Part shown: positions 8,592 to 17,207 of the stretch, piece after piece | How positions within the stretch are numbered: the first letter of the stretch is position 1 | Layout of the letters: the number at the start of each line of letters is the position of its first letter | Origin: JANXQZ01 sp038225555 | GTDB taxonomy: Bacteria > Acidobacteriota > Terriglobia > Bryobacterales > Bryobacteraceae | Direction: 5' to 3' | DNA: 64,000 nucleotides | Assembly: GCA_038225555.1 (NCBI GenBank) | Contig: JBBRRB010000018.1 | Location: 45,786 to 109,785 of the forward strand | Made by a program: the position numbers and the translations under genes | Notes under the pieces: generated by a model | Database searches by the model: none | What the model was told of the DNA's origin: nothing | What the model saw: only the letters and a program-made list of their open reading frames with translations

Positions 8592-11500
8592 ATGCATTTA
8601 AAGATACTGCTTCGGAATTTTCCGTTCTTGCTCGTCGGCCTACTCGTCGCGCAGACGAATCGCGGCGGTATCAGCGGAAACGTGACGGATGCGAGCGGGG
8701 GAGCCGTTCCCAGTGCCGCCGTGGTCATCGTCAACGCCGGAACGAATGAGACCCGTAGGCTCAAAACCAGCGACCAGGGCAGCTTCATCCAGGAAAATTT
8801 GGATCCGGTCACTTACCGTATTGAAGTCTCGGCCCCCGGTTTTAAGAAGGCTGTCCTTGAAAACGTCAAGGTCGATACCTCAACCGTGGTAACTGCCAAC
8901 GTCGTTCTGCAGACCGGCGATGTGGCCACCGAGGTCACCGTTACAGCGAATGCCGCGGTGCTCAACACCGAGTCCGGAACGCTTGGTCAAACCATCAGCT
9001 CGCGCCTTCTGAACGAAACGCCGCTACCTACCCGCAGTGTTCTTGACTTGGCGGTCACCATCGGCAACATTACCGGCGATGTGGGCACATCGGATCCTCA
9101 GTTGAGCGGGGGCGCGCCGCTCCCAGGGTTCAATCTGCAAGCGAACGGCGGCCGAGCCGGCAGCACAAATCTGCTCGCGGATGGAATCAATAACACGGGT
9201 GTCGGACTGGCGCGCGAGGCCGTCTCCTTTTCGCCCGAAACCGTGCAAGAGTTCACGGTTCAAACCAACGGTTTCGACGCTCAGTATGGCAAAAGCGGCG
9301 GCGGAATCATCAGCATCACTACTAAGTCCGGAACGAACGACTTTAACGGCTTAGCTCTCTGGTACAACCGCAATCCCGCCGCTAACGCTTCGCCCTTTAC
9401 GCAAGCCACAGTGAATCGGCCAGTAAACAATCTCCGCTGGAATCAATTCGATGGGCAGCTAGGCGGTCCCGTCGTCATCCCGAAACTTTACAATGGTCGG
9501 AACAAGACTTTCTTCTTCTTCGCCGGCGAGCCGCGCTATGAAAGCGACAAGCAGCAGCAGCTAGCCACTGTTCCAACCGATGCCATGCGCGCCGGCGATT
9601 TCAGCAACCTGGTCCAGCTCAACGGTCAGAACGCTTATGTCCCAACCAGTCTCCAGAGCAAGTTTCCTGCGGCGGCTTTTCTTCCCAATAACAACACCAA
9701 GATTTACAACCAATTCGTTCAAGCAGGCAATCAGTTGTTGATCGCTCCGCTCGCCACCGGAGCCATTTATCCGCAGTTTCCCGGCAATGTAATCCCGGCT
9801 TCTTTGCTTGACCCAACGGCTCTGAAACTTCTGAAATACGTTCCCAAGTCCAACACTCCCTACTTTCTGGATGGTAACGGGACCTTGCAGGACTACGTCA
9901 CTTATCAATACTTAAGCAATGACAGCACTCGTTACAACACTAAAATCGATCACAATTTCGGCGATAAGAATCACCTCAGTTTTCGCTGGACCACGGTCCC
10001 GGTAGTCGGTATCAGCGCGAACGACCCGGCTTATCCGACTAATGGAAACAGCGGCTCCTATAGCAGGTCAAGCCAGTACACGTTAAGCGATACACAGATT
10101 ATCTCGCCGACCGTAGTGAACGAGCTTCGGCTTGCGTACACCCGAGCCGATTTCAGCGGCCAGTTATCGCCTCAGTACGACGTCAATTCCGGACAGAATC
10201 TGAGCCGTGAGAACGGGCTTCCGAGTCTGACAAAGGGTGGCCTGCCGTTGATCAATATCTATGACAACGGGAACAGTCCCGCCAATATCGGATCGCAGCC
10301 ATCGACGTTAGGCTATAGCTTGGAGCAGCAATATGAAATCGCCGATAACGTTTACGTTACGCGCGGCGCGAGCACCTGGAAATTTGGCGTGGATCTCTCT
10401 CGCGCACTCCTGAACGCCGAGTCGCTCTACAGCATTGATGGCGGTAATTATCAATTCAGGTATGTCCAGACGGATCAGACTGGAGCCGCTGGCACTCAGT
10501 CGGCCATCGGCGGAAACCCGGTTGCCAGCTTTCTTCTCGGCGTTCCACAGTCTATCGTTCTCGCCAACACGGCCATTCCTTACTATTATCGATGGAACGC
10601 CGCTGCAGGGTACGTGCAAAATGACTGGCGCATGAGATCGAATCTCACGGTCAATGTCGGCCTGCGCTACTCGCTGCAACTCCCGCGCATCGAGAAGAAT
10701 AACCTGCAGGGTTTCCTCGATCCTTCTCAGGCCAAGACCGTCCAACTGCCGACACCTTGCCAGCTTCCCGATTGCCTTCCTGCTTCCGCTTCCACGGGGC
10801 TTCCCGTAGTTACGCAGGCTTCGGTGATCCCCTTCGCGTTTTCTGGATATGGCGGCCGCTCGCCCTACCTCACGCCGATTCACTGGCTTGATTTTGAACC
10901 GCGGATCGGCTTCGCGTATAGCCCCAGGCTCTCAATTTTGCAGAACTGGGTGGTCCGCGGCGGCTACGGAATCTCGCACTCGCCTCTGACTGGCCAGAAT
11001 CGCAATCCGGTTCCCAACTTCACCTCCGGCGCGGCCAATTATGGCGAGACTGCTGGACAGACGTACACCACGCCGGTGGTCGCCAGCGACGGAACAACGG
11101 GTATCCCGGTCACCCGCCTGTCTTCGAATCCGCCGTATGTCCCGGCCATACAAGTGAAGCAGGTGTTGGGACTGAATGACAATCCGAGCGGCCTAGTCTA
11201 CAATGCGGCAGTTAATTTTCCGGGCAGCACCCAGACCGGTGAAACGGCCATCCCTTATGTACAGAATTGGAGTCTTTCGCTGCAACGACAAGTGGGATCG
11301 CGCGGACTCCTGGAACTTTCTTATGCGGGGGCGAAGGGTACGCATCTCTTCATGCCGTCCGTGGTCCTGAACAGCCCGCCTGCCAGTTACCTGGCGTCGT
11401 TGATTTACCTGAATGTCAAAGCGAGCACTACAGTAGCCGATCCCCTCGGGCGAAAGAATTCGAGCGGCGGAGCGCTGACTGTTCCGCTATACTCGCTCGA

Positions 11501-12659
11501 CTCGCGCTATCTCGGCTATTCCGGGGTCAGCAGTTTTGGCGATGCATCGGGAAACAGCAGTTTCAACTCGGCTCTCGTGAGTTATCGCTGGCAAGCGAAT
11601 CATCTTACGATGTACACCAATTTCCGCTGGTCCAAGTCTCTCGACAATGCTTCGGACGCCAGCCCGGACAAGAACTCTCTGACTACGGGCAGTGTGGGCG
11701 GGGGGCAATACAGTTTTGGCGCAACTGCCGCGAGCGACCGTTCGGTATCTACCTATAATATTCCCTACGCCTGGAACCTAGTGGCGGTTTACGACCTTCC
11801 GTTTGGACAGGGTCAGCCGTTCGGAGCCAACGCCTGGAAGCCTTTGCAGTTCGCGCTGGGCAACTGGAATGTGTCGGGCGTGGAGCGGATGACGACCGGC
11901 TATCCCTTTACTCCCACGATCGCGACCGACACTTATATAGACACTACTCACACACATGAGATTCGTCCGAATATTGTGGCGGGAGTTCCGCTTATCAACC
12001 CGGACTGGAAGCGCAGTTGCCCGACTGGCAATCTATGCGCCCCCTATGTGAATTACTCCGCCTTTGAATTGCCTCCAGCCGGTCAGCTCGGAAACGCTCC
12101 GCGCACCATTCCCGGCATAACCGGCCCACTTGTCCAGACCCTGGATTTATCCGTGCAGAAGAATTTTAAGATTGGCGAGAAGCGCAGAATCCAGTTTCGC
12201 GTGGATGCGCTGAACGCACTGAATCACCCAGTGTTTCGCACAGCGGCCAATGTGGGTGGCGGCACCGATCTGTTCGGCAATTATCCCAGTTTGACGTGGA
12301 CACCGGCGACTTTGCAGACCGTGTACAACTTGTGGGCTGCCGCGAATCCGGCCACTGCCTTTCCGATCACGGATCCGCGCGGGGCAGCCGCCCTGGCGAG
12401 CTTTCAAAATACGGTGCTCTCGCAGCAGAACGCTAACAATGCTTTGCCGAACAACTACTATACGACTCAGCTTCCCGCGCACTTCAGCAGCACCTTGGCT
12501 AACTCCTTTAATATTCTCGATCCCACCGGCAATGGCTTTAAGTATTATGAGATTCGCAACAATCTCAACTCCGGCAACTTGATCGGCGGAGGACTGCAAA
12601 ACAATACGCGGTTGAACCAGCAGCGCTATCTGCAATTCGGAATTAAGATCTACTTTTGA
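8592..12659 (+). CDS. TonB-dependent receptor, Oar-like with carboxypeptidase-regulatory domain
   Basis: A complete outer-membrane receptor of about 1,355 residues. The signal peptide (LKILLRNFPFLLVGLLVAQ) is followed by a carboxypeptidase-regulatory beta-sandwich (GGISGNVTDASGGAVPSA, residues ~25-110). Next come a plug domain (RLLNETPLPTRSVLDLAVT; NLLADGINNTGVG; YGKSGGGIISITTKSG) and a long beta-barrel with periodic aromatic strands, ending in the C-terminal aromatic QRYLQFGIKIYF expected for BAM recognition. Frames upstream of 8592 (ATG 8580, TTG 8574) are open, but 8592 starts the signal peptide cleanly and has GGGG upstream. It lies 4 bases before the oligogalacturonate lyase on the same strand, so pectin oligosaccharides are the likely, unproven, ligand. 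Confidence 0.93.
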   Translation: MHLKILLRNFPFLLVGLLVAQTNRGGISGNVTDASGGAVPSAAVVIVNAGTNETRRLKTSDQGSFIQENLDPVTYRIEVSAPGFKKAVLENVKVDTSTVVTANVVLQTGDVATEVTVTANAAVLNTESGTLGQTISSRLLNETPLPTRSVLDLAVTIGNITGDVGTSDPQLSGGAPLPGFNLQANGGRAGSTNLLADGINNTGVGLAREAVSFSPETVQEFTVQTNGFDAQYGKSGGGIISITTKSGTNDFNGLALWYNRNPAANASPFTQATVNRPVNNLRWNQFDGQLGGPVVIPKLYNGRNKTFFFFAGEPRYESDKQQQLATVPTDAMRAGDFSNLVQLNGQNAYVPTSLQSKFPAAAFLPNNNTKIYNQFVQAGNQLLIAPLATGAIYPQFPGNVIPASLLDPTALKLLKYVPKSNTPYFLDGNGTLQDYVTYQYLSNDSTRYNTKIDHNFGDKNHLSFRWTTVPVVGISANDPAYPTNGNSGSYSRSSQYTLSDTQIISPTVVNELRLAYTRADFSGQLSPQYDVNSGQNLSRENGLPSLTKGGLPLINIYDNGNSPANIGSQPSTLGYSLEQQYEIADNVYVTRGASTWKFGVDLSRALLNAESLYSIDGGNYQFRYVQTDQTGAAGTQSAIGGNPVASFLLGVPQSIVLANTAIPYYYRWNAAAGYVQNDWRMRSNLTVNVGLRYSLQLPRIEKNNLQGFLDPSQAKTVQLPTPCQLPDCLPASASTGLPVVTQASVIPFAFSGYGGRSPYLTPIHWLDFEPRIGFAYSPRLSILQNWVVRGGYGISHSPLTGQNRNPVPNFTSGAANYGETAGQTYTTPVVASDGTTGIPVTRLSSNPPYVPAIQVKQVLGLNDNPSGLVYNAAVNFPGSTQTGETAIPYVQNWSLSLQRQVGSRGLLELSYAGAKGTHLFMPSVVLNSPPASYLASLIYLNVKASTTVADPLGRKNSSGGALTVPLYSLDSRYLGYSGVSSFGDASGNSSFNSALVSYRWQANHLTMYTNFRWSKSLDNASDASPDKNSLTTGSVGGGQYSFGATAASDRSVSTYNIPYAWNLVAVYDLPFGQGQPFGANAWKPLQFALGNWNVSGVERMTTGYPFTPTIATDTYIDTTHTHEIRPNIVAGVPLINPDWKRSCPTGNLCAPYVNYSAFELPPAGQLGNAPRTIPGITGPLVQTLDLSVQKNFKIGEKRRIQFRVDALNALNHPVFRTAANVGGGTDLFGNYPSLTWTPATLQTVYNLWAAANPATAFPITDPRGAAALASFQNTVLSQQNANNALPNNYYTTQLPAHFSSTLANSFNILDPTGNGFKYYEIRNNLNSGNLIGGGLQNNTRLNQQRYLQFGIKIYF

Positions 12660-12663
12660 TCGC

Positions 12664-13905
12664 ATGCGTCACCTTCAAACATCGACCATTTGCGTCCTGA
12701 TTGCGGGATGTGTTCTGGCCGGCGCAGCCGATGAGCCGCCGAAGACTTGGGTTGATCCGGATACCGGACACCGGATCGTTCGCCTGACGGATGAGCCGAA
12801 TAGCGCCAGTCTCTACTTCAATCAAAACGGATACACGGCGGACGGGCTGAAGATGGTGTTTACCACGCCCGAGGGTATCTCTTCTCTCGACCTCAAGACA
12901 GGTGTCGCCAAATCGGTTGTTACCGGAAAGGTTCGGGTAATCGTAACCGGGCGCAAGACGCAGAACGTTTACTATCTCAAGTTTGGATCTGTGTTTGGGA
13001 CTGATGTCGATTCCGGTGTGACGCGCGAGATTGCAAAACTCCTTCCCGGTGGATCGGTTGCAACTGTGAATGCCGACGAGACGCTGCTGGCGGGAACTTA
13101 CATCGAAGGACCACGCGCAGGAGCCCCAGGGCAAATAAGAGCTCCTGAGGGACCTCAGATTCTAGACCAGCCCTTGAGCAAGGGTCAGATGATGGAACAG
13201 CGCTTGGCGGCGCACCTACCGATGGCCATGTTCACCATCGACGTAAGAACGGGCGAAATGAAGGTGCTCCATCAGGCGACCGATTGGTTGAACCATCTGG
13301 AATTTTCGCCTACCGATCCCCGTCTTCTTATGTTCTGCCATGAAGGCCCGTGGCATAAGGTGGACCGCATCTGGACCATCCGTACCGACACCGGCAAGAT
13401 CACTAAGATCCATACTCGAACAATGGCCATGGAGATATTCGGTCATGAGTTCTGGAGCGCCGACGGCAAGACAATTTGGTATGACCTGCAGACTCCGCGC
13501 GGCGAAGATTTCTGGTTAGCGGGGTACAACGTAGAGACTCAGGAACGAACTTGGTATCACTTGCAGCGGAACGAATGGTCTATCCATTTCAACGTCAGCC
13601 GCGACGGCAAGTTGTTCTGCGGAGACGGAGGAGATCCAGGGCAGGTGGCGCATGCGCCGGACGGCCAATGGATCTACCTTTTCCGCCCCGAGTTGGCCGC
13701 TCTGAAGGGTCTGGATGACAGGAACTTCGTGAAGCCAGGCGTTTTGCATGCCGAGCGCCTGGTGAACATGGCGAAGCATCGCTACCGGCTGGAGCCCAAC
13801 GTCAGCTTTTCCCCCGACCAGAAGTGGATCATCTTCCGGTCAAACATGTTGGGGCCGACTTACGCCTTCGCCGTCGAAATCGCCAAAGCCGACTCCGCTA
13901 AATAG
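12664..13905 (+). CDS. Oligogalacturonate lyase-like beta-propeller enzyme
   Basis: A 413-residue protein matching the oligogalacturonate lyase family (Pectate_lyase22), which cleaves unsaturated oligogalacturonides by beta-elimination in a seven-bladed propeller. Visible family segments are WVDPDTGHRIVRLTDEP, SLYFNQNGYTADG, the histidine-rich loop FCHEGPWHKVDRIWTIR, GHEFWSADGKTIWYDL and FSPDQKWIIFRSNM. Conserved histidines in the HEGPWH and GHEFW loops probably bind the catalytic metal. An N-terminal signal peptide (TICVLIAGCVLAGAADE) indicates export to the periplasm. It follows the TonB receptor by four bases and is probably co-transcribed with it. Its 3' end overlaps the convergent esterase gene by 46 bases. 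Confidence 0.85.
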   Translation: MRHLQTSTICVLIAGCVLAGAADEPPKTWVDPDTGHRIVRLTDEPNSASLYFNQNGYTADGLKMVFTTPEGISSLDLKTGVAKSVVTGKVRVIVTGRKTQNVYYLKFGSVFGTDVDSGVTREIAKLLPGGSVATVNADETLLAGTYIEGPRAGAPGQIRAPEGPQILDQPLSKGQMMEQRLAAHLPMAMFTIDVRTGEMKVLHQATDWLNHLEFSPTDPRLLMFCHEGPWHKVDRIWTIRTDTGKITKIHTRTMAMEIFGHEFWSADGKTIWYDLQTPRGEDFWLAGYNVETQERTWYHLQRNEWSIHFNVSRDGKLFCGDGGDPGQVAHAPDGQWIYLFRPELAALKGLDDRNFVKPGVLHAERLVNMAKHRYRLEPNVSFSPDQKWIIFRSNMLGPTYAFAVEIAKADSAK

Positions 13906-14666
13906 GCGGCCAGCGGATTGGGTCGTAATTGCGCGAGACCGGCGATCACCCAAGCCGCGTTCAGTTCCGCGCCCGCGAGGGTAGTGTGCGTGTGCTCGTC
14001 GGCGAACAGGGACTCTACCCTTTCCGGCCCGAGCTCTTCGTAGCGCTTGGCGATGAGTTCATTTAAATCCAGGAAAGGTACCTCTTGCCGGCTGGCGACT
14101 TCGGCCGCCCATCCAGCGTACGTGTCTTTTGATCGGACTACCTTGCCGTCCTTCCAAATCTTGCGAGGTATTGGCGAGCAAACCACCGGCGTGGCACCCT
14201 TCGCTTTCGTTCCGGTCACGAACTGATCCATGTACCAGCCGAAGGTATGCACCACCTCGTGCTTTTTTGTGATCGGGTTGTCGATCTCCCTGGTTTCATC
14301 GCCGATGCCGGGCAGGGAACCTCGCGCTCGGGTGGGCTCGTCAGGGGCGCTGCCGTCGTTGTGGCCGAATTGCATCATGAGCACGTCGCCGCTCTTGAGG
14401 GCGGCCAGCACTTGCTCCCACTGTCCGCCGGTATAGTACGTGCGGCTGCTGCGTCCGCCGAGAGCACGGTTCATCAGCTTGATCCTGGTTGGGTCAAGGT
14501 ATTGCGCCAGCGGCTCGCCCCAGCCCCATTGGCCGTTCGCTCCATCGCCCTTTCCATTGCGCACCGTGGAGTCACCGATCAGGATGAGCGAGGGTAAGTC
14601 CTGCGCCCAAACGCGGTTCACGCAGAGCATGGGAAGCGTAGCAAACAATCGTCGACTAATTACCAT
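13860..14666 (-). CDS. SGNH-hydrolase, rhamnogalacturonan acetylesterase-like (second copy)
   Basis: A 268-residue secreted esterase. Signal peptide RRLFATLPMLCVNRVWA precedes the block I motif LILIGDSTVRNG with the nucleophilic Ser. The glycine and asparagine oxyanion blocks are NRALGGRSSRTYY and QFGHNDGS, and the C-terminal Asp-His pair lies in FADEHTHTTLAGAELN. This set is the CE12 rhamnogalacturonan acetylesterase pattern, which removes acetyl groups from the pectin backbone. The chosen ATG at 14666 overlaps the end of the upstream esterase by 11 bases. Longer versions of this frame only translate that gene out of frame. It is the last gene of the HD-GYP, FadL, esterase, esterase operon. 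Confidence 0.87.
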   Translation of the reverse strand: MVISRRLFATLPMLCVNRVWAQDLPSLILIGDSTVRNGKGDGANGQWGWGEPLAQYLDPTRIKLMNRALGGRSSRTYYTGGQWEQVLAALKSGDVLMMQFGHNDGSAPDEPTRARGSLPGIGDETREIDNPITKKHEVVHTFGWYMDQFVTGTKAKGATPVVCSPIPRKIWKDGKVVRSKDTYAGWAAEVASRQEVPFLDLNELIAKRYEELGPERVESLFADEHTHTTLAGAELNAAWVIAGLAQLRPNPLAAYLAESALAISTAKA

Positions 14667-15867
14667 AGGGTTTCGAACTTGATGCTGACGGGCTCGCCGG
14701 GACCGCGAAGTCAGCAATAGAATCGGGATGCGCTGGATCGAATGGCGGCACGTCGCGCGCGAGGTTATTGCGCAGGTCCAGCTCGCTTTTCCGGATGCCT
14801 TCCACGACGCAGCGGGCCAGCTCATAGCTGCCGTAGTTATTGTGGTGCGTCGCGTCGCCCGGTGCAAACGCCTCCCGCGCGTGCGCCGGGCCGATCGCCT
14901 CGTATAAGGTCTTGCTCATTGCATTCAAGTCGATCAGAGTGACCTCGTCCTCCCTCGCGATCTGCCGGACCGCGTCCGGGAAATCTCCTAGCGAGTTCGT
15001 AATCTGGCCTTCCGGATCGAATGTAAGCCGTTGGACCGGAGTGATCAGGACGGGTGTTGCGCCGTGCTCGCGCGCTCCCGCTATCATTTGCTTGAGGAAT
15101 GCGCTGTAGCTGGTGAAGGCACCGGCTCCGGGGGACTTGTCCTTTTGATCGTTGTGACCCATTTGGATAAACAAATAGTCGCCAGGCTTGATGACGCTCG
15201 TGATCTTCGAGAACCGATTCTCCCCGATGAATGAGCGCAGGGACTCACCTGATTCGCCGTGATTGGCGACGACTACTTTGTCATCGAAGAAGCGGGTGAT
15301 CATCTGGCCCCAGCTATTGAACGGCTCCCTCGGCTGATCCGTAGAGGTGGAATCGCCCGCAATAAAAATGGTCGGGACATCGCTGACAGGTTCGATCAGG
15401 ATCTCGCGCACGGCCGGATGAGTTCCGCCGAATTCCAGAGTCAGTTTATTGTCCCAGGCCCACGCCTCGATGGTCTTCTCGCGATCCTTGAGTTTCACTG
15501 TGCCGCCACCTGAAATCTGAGGAGTTCGGACATTCACCAGGAAGGTTTCTCGCTGGATTTGCCCCGGTTCGGTGGTTACATTCTCCAGCATAAGACGCCG
15601 CAGTTCCGCTTTTACCGTAGTGCGCGACTCGCGAGTCTCGTCCCCGAGCGCGAGGGTGACGCGATAGTTTCCTTCGGGAACCGCAACGGAAAAATAGAAA
15701 GTGGAATCGGTTGTCAGGCCGGGCGTGGGTTCAAACCCGAATCCACGTTCCGCTGTGTAAGGGGAGCGGGGCTCACCTGAACCGAATGTGAAACGCAGCG
15801 GACCGGCTACGCTATACCCGGTCGCGACATAAAGGACGGTTGCCAGAGCCAAACCTTGCGGAGGCAT
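14656..15867 (-). CDS. Rhamnogalacturonan acetylesterase-like SGNH-hydrolase with N-terminal beta-sandwich
   Basis: A 403-residue secreted protein. After a signal peptide (LALATVLYVATGYSVAG), residues ~20-150 form a carbohydrate-binding-like beta-sandwich (FGFEPTPGLTTDSTFYFSVA). The SGNH domain follows with TIFIAGDSTSTD (Ser), VANHGESGESLRSF, IQMGHNDQKDKSPG and the C-terminal D-x-x-H in APGDATHHNNYGSYE. This two-domain layout is common for bacterial CE12 enzymes that deacetylate rhamnogalacturonan. It sits 17 bases downstream of the FadL-like gene and overlaps the second, shorter esterase. The pair may act on different acetyl positions. Confidence 0.88.
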   Translation of the reverse strand: MPPQGLALATVLYVATGYSVAGPLRFTFGSGEPRSPYTAERGFGFEPTPGLTTDSTFYFSVAVPEGNYRVTLALGDETRESRTTVKAELRRLMLENVTTEPGQIQRETFLVNVRTPQISGGGTVKLKDREKTIEAWAWDNKLTLEFGGTHPAVREILIEPVSDVPTIFIAGDSTSTDQPREPFNSWGQMITRFFDDKVVVANHGESGESLRSFIGENRFSKITSVIKPGDYLFIQMGHNDQKDKSPGAGAFTSYSAFLKQMIAGAREHGATPVLITPVQRLTFDPEGQITNSLGDFPDAVRQIAREDEVTLIDLNAMSKTLYEAIGPAHAREAFAPGDATHHNNYGSYELARCVVEGIRKSELDLRNNLARDVPPFDPAHPDSIADFAVPASPSASSSKPYGN

Positions 15868-15884
15868 ATAGCCATAGCATAGCT

Positions 15885-17207
15885 TCAGAGTCCGATGGAT
15901 GTCGTGAGAACCAGCCCTTGAATGCCCACATGGATGCGAGAATTTGCATACTCTCCTGACTTGAGCGCACTGTCCTGGACGCTTCGGCGGGTGGTTGGAT
16001 CGAGGGTGTAGGCGAGGTCAAAGCGGCAGCGCCCGCGGCGAACTCCAGCGCCGGCGGAAAGCCTGTCTTGAGTAATCGCTGCTGTGAGCGGCGATAAAGT
16101 TGCGTCTGGAACGAACGCATTCGAGCGCGCGTACCCGGCGCGCAGCACCGCGTTTTCAAGCCAGGATCTTTCAATACCGCCCCTGAGTATCACCTGATTG
16201 CGCCACTTCAGAGGGACTGAATCACGGATAACGTTCGTGCCCAGAACTCCGTTGATGTCACTGTTGTTGCCGTTGGTCAACAGAACCGGCAGCTCGGTGA
16301 AGGCCTGTTTCCAATTGACCCAATCCGCCTGGCCCAAGATGCGAGTACGCCAACTCGCCTGCCAAACCGCATGAACTACAGCCGATGCAGGAAGAGTGTC
16401 ATCCACCCTCGCGTCGTAACGGAAGTCAGGACGTGCCGAGCCGAGTCCGATTCTTGCGAACTGCAAGCCGGCATTTCCGGTCGCCTCGCCGCGAGTTACG
16501 ATTGATGTCCTCGATTGGTAAGCGGCGCCGAACGAGAGCCTGCGCGAGAGACGGTAGATAGCGCCCGCACTGCCGTTCCACCCGATGCCTTCTACTCGCA
16601 GGTCGAGCAGAGTCTTCAGTCCGGCAAGCGCCGGATTCGATTGAAACACGTAAGCTGTTTGGAGAATATTGCTGTTGTAGACTGCCCCGACGGTTGCCCC
16701 AACTTGCAACTTGGGCGAGACACTCCAGCCAGCACCGACAGTAAACCGCATGGCGAGGATTTCCGAGTTGTGATCGATCTCTCCATAACTGACGCTGTTC
16801 ACGCCACCCGGCGGGTCCGTGTAGCGCCACTTTGCTGCGCTGAGCAACTGCGGTACCGCAGCCACGCCAAGGCTGAACCGGCTGTTTCCAAGAGGCATTC
16901 CGAAAGCAGCGTAAGGTATTGCACCGCTGGCGCTCAACGTCCCGTTGGCATGCTGAGCATTGGTAAATCGACCGCGCGCGAACAGTCCGGCGACGCTAAG
17001 CTCCACGGTGGGCCGCCCCAGGAGAGCCAAACCTGCCGGGTTGATCGCAAACGCCTCCAAGACGTTTTCCGAGGTAGGAATGTAAACCCCGCCTGTCGCG
17101 ATGGAGCGGGCGCCCGAGGCACTGGACAGAAAGTCGCCGCCGATGGCAGGGCTTCCAGTAAATGACCCGAGGACCGCGAGAACAATCGAAATCTGAAAGA
17201 GTCGCAT
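15885..17207 (-). CDS. FadL/OMPP1-family outer-membrane transporter
   Basis: A 440-residue beta-barrel of the FadL/TodX family, which moves hydrophobic compounds such as fatty acids or aromatics through the outer membrane. A signal peptide (FQISIVLAVLGSFTGSPAIG) is followed by the family hallmark near the mature N-terminus: SSASGARSIATGGVYIPTSE, then AFAINPAGLALLGRPT. Later repeats such as FSLGVAAVPQ, LSFGAAYQSRTS and AVVHAVWQASW are barrel strands. Its ATG shares one base with the stop of the HD-GYP gene (TAATG), so the two are coupled. A hydrophobic-compound porin beside pectin esterases is unexpected; the ligand is unknown. Confidence 0.85.
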   Translation of the reverse strand: MRLFQISIVLAVLGSFTGSPAIGGDFLSSASGARSIATGGVYIPTSENVLEAFAINPAGLALLGRPTVELSVAGLFARGRFTNAQHANGTLSASGAIPYAAFGMPLGNSRFSLGVAAVPQLLSAAKWRYTDPPGGVNSVSYGEIDHNSEILAMRFTVGAGWSVSPKLQVGATVGAVYNSNILQTAYVFQSNPALAGLKTLLDLRVEGIGWNGSAGAIYRLSRRLSFGAAYQSRTSIVTRGEATGNAGLQFARIGLGSARPDFRYDARVDDTLPASAVVHAVWQASWRTRILGQADWVNWKQAFTELPVLLTNGNNSDINGVLGTNVIRDSVPLKWRNQVILRGGIERSWLENAVLRAGYARSNAFVPDATLSPLTAAITQDRLSAGAGVRRGRCRFDLAYTLDPTTRRSVQDSALKSGEYANSRIHVGIQGLVLTTSIGL

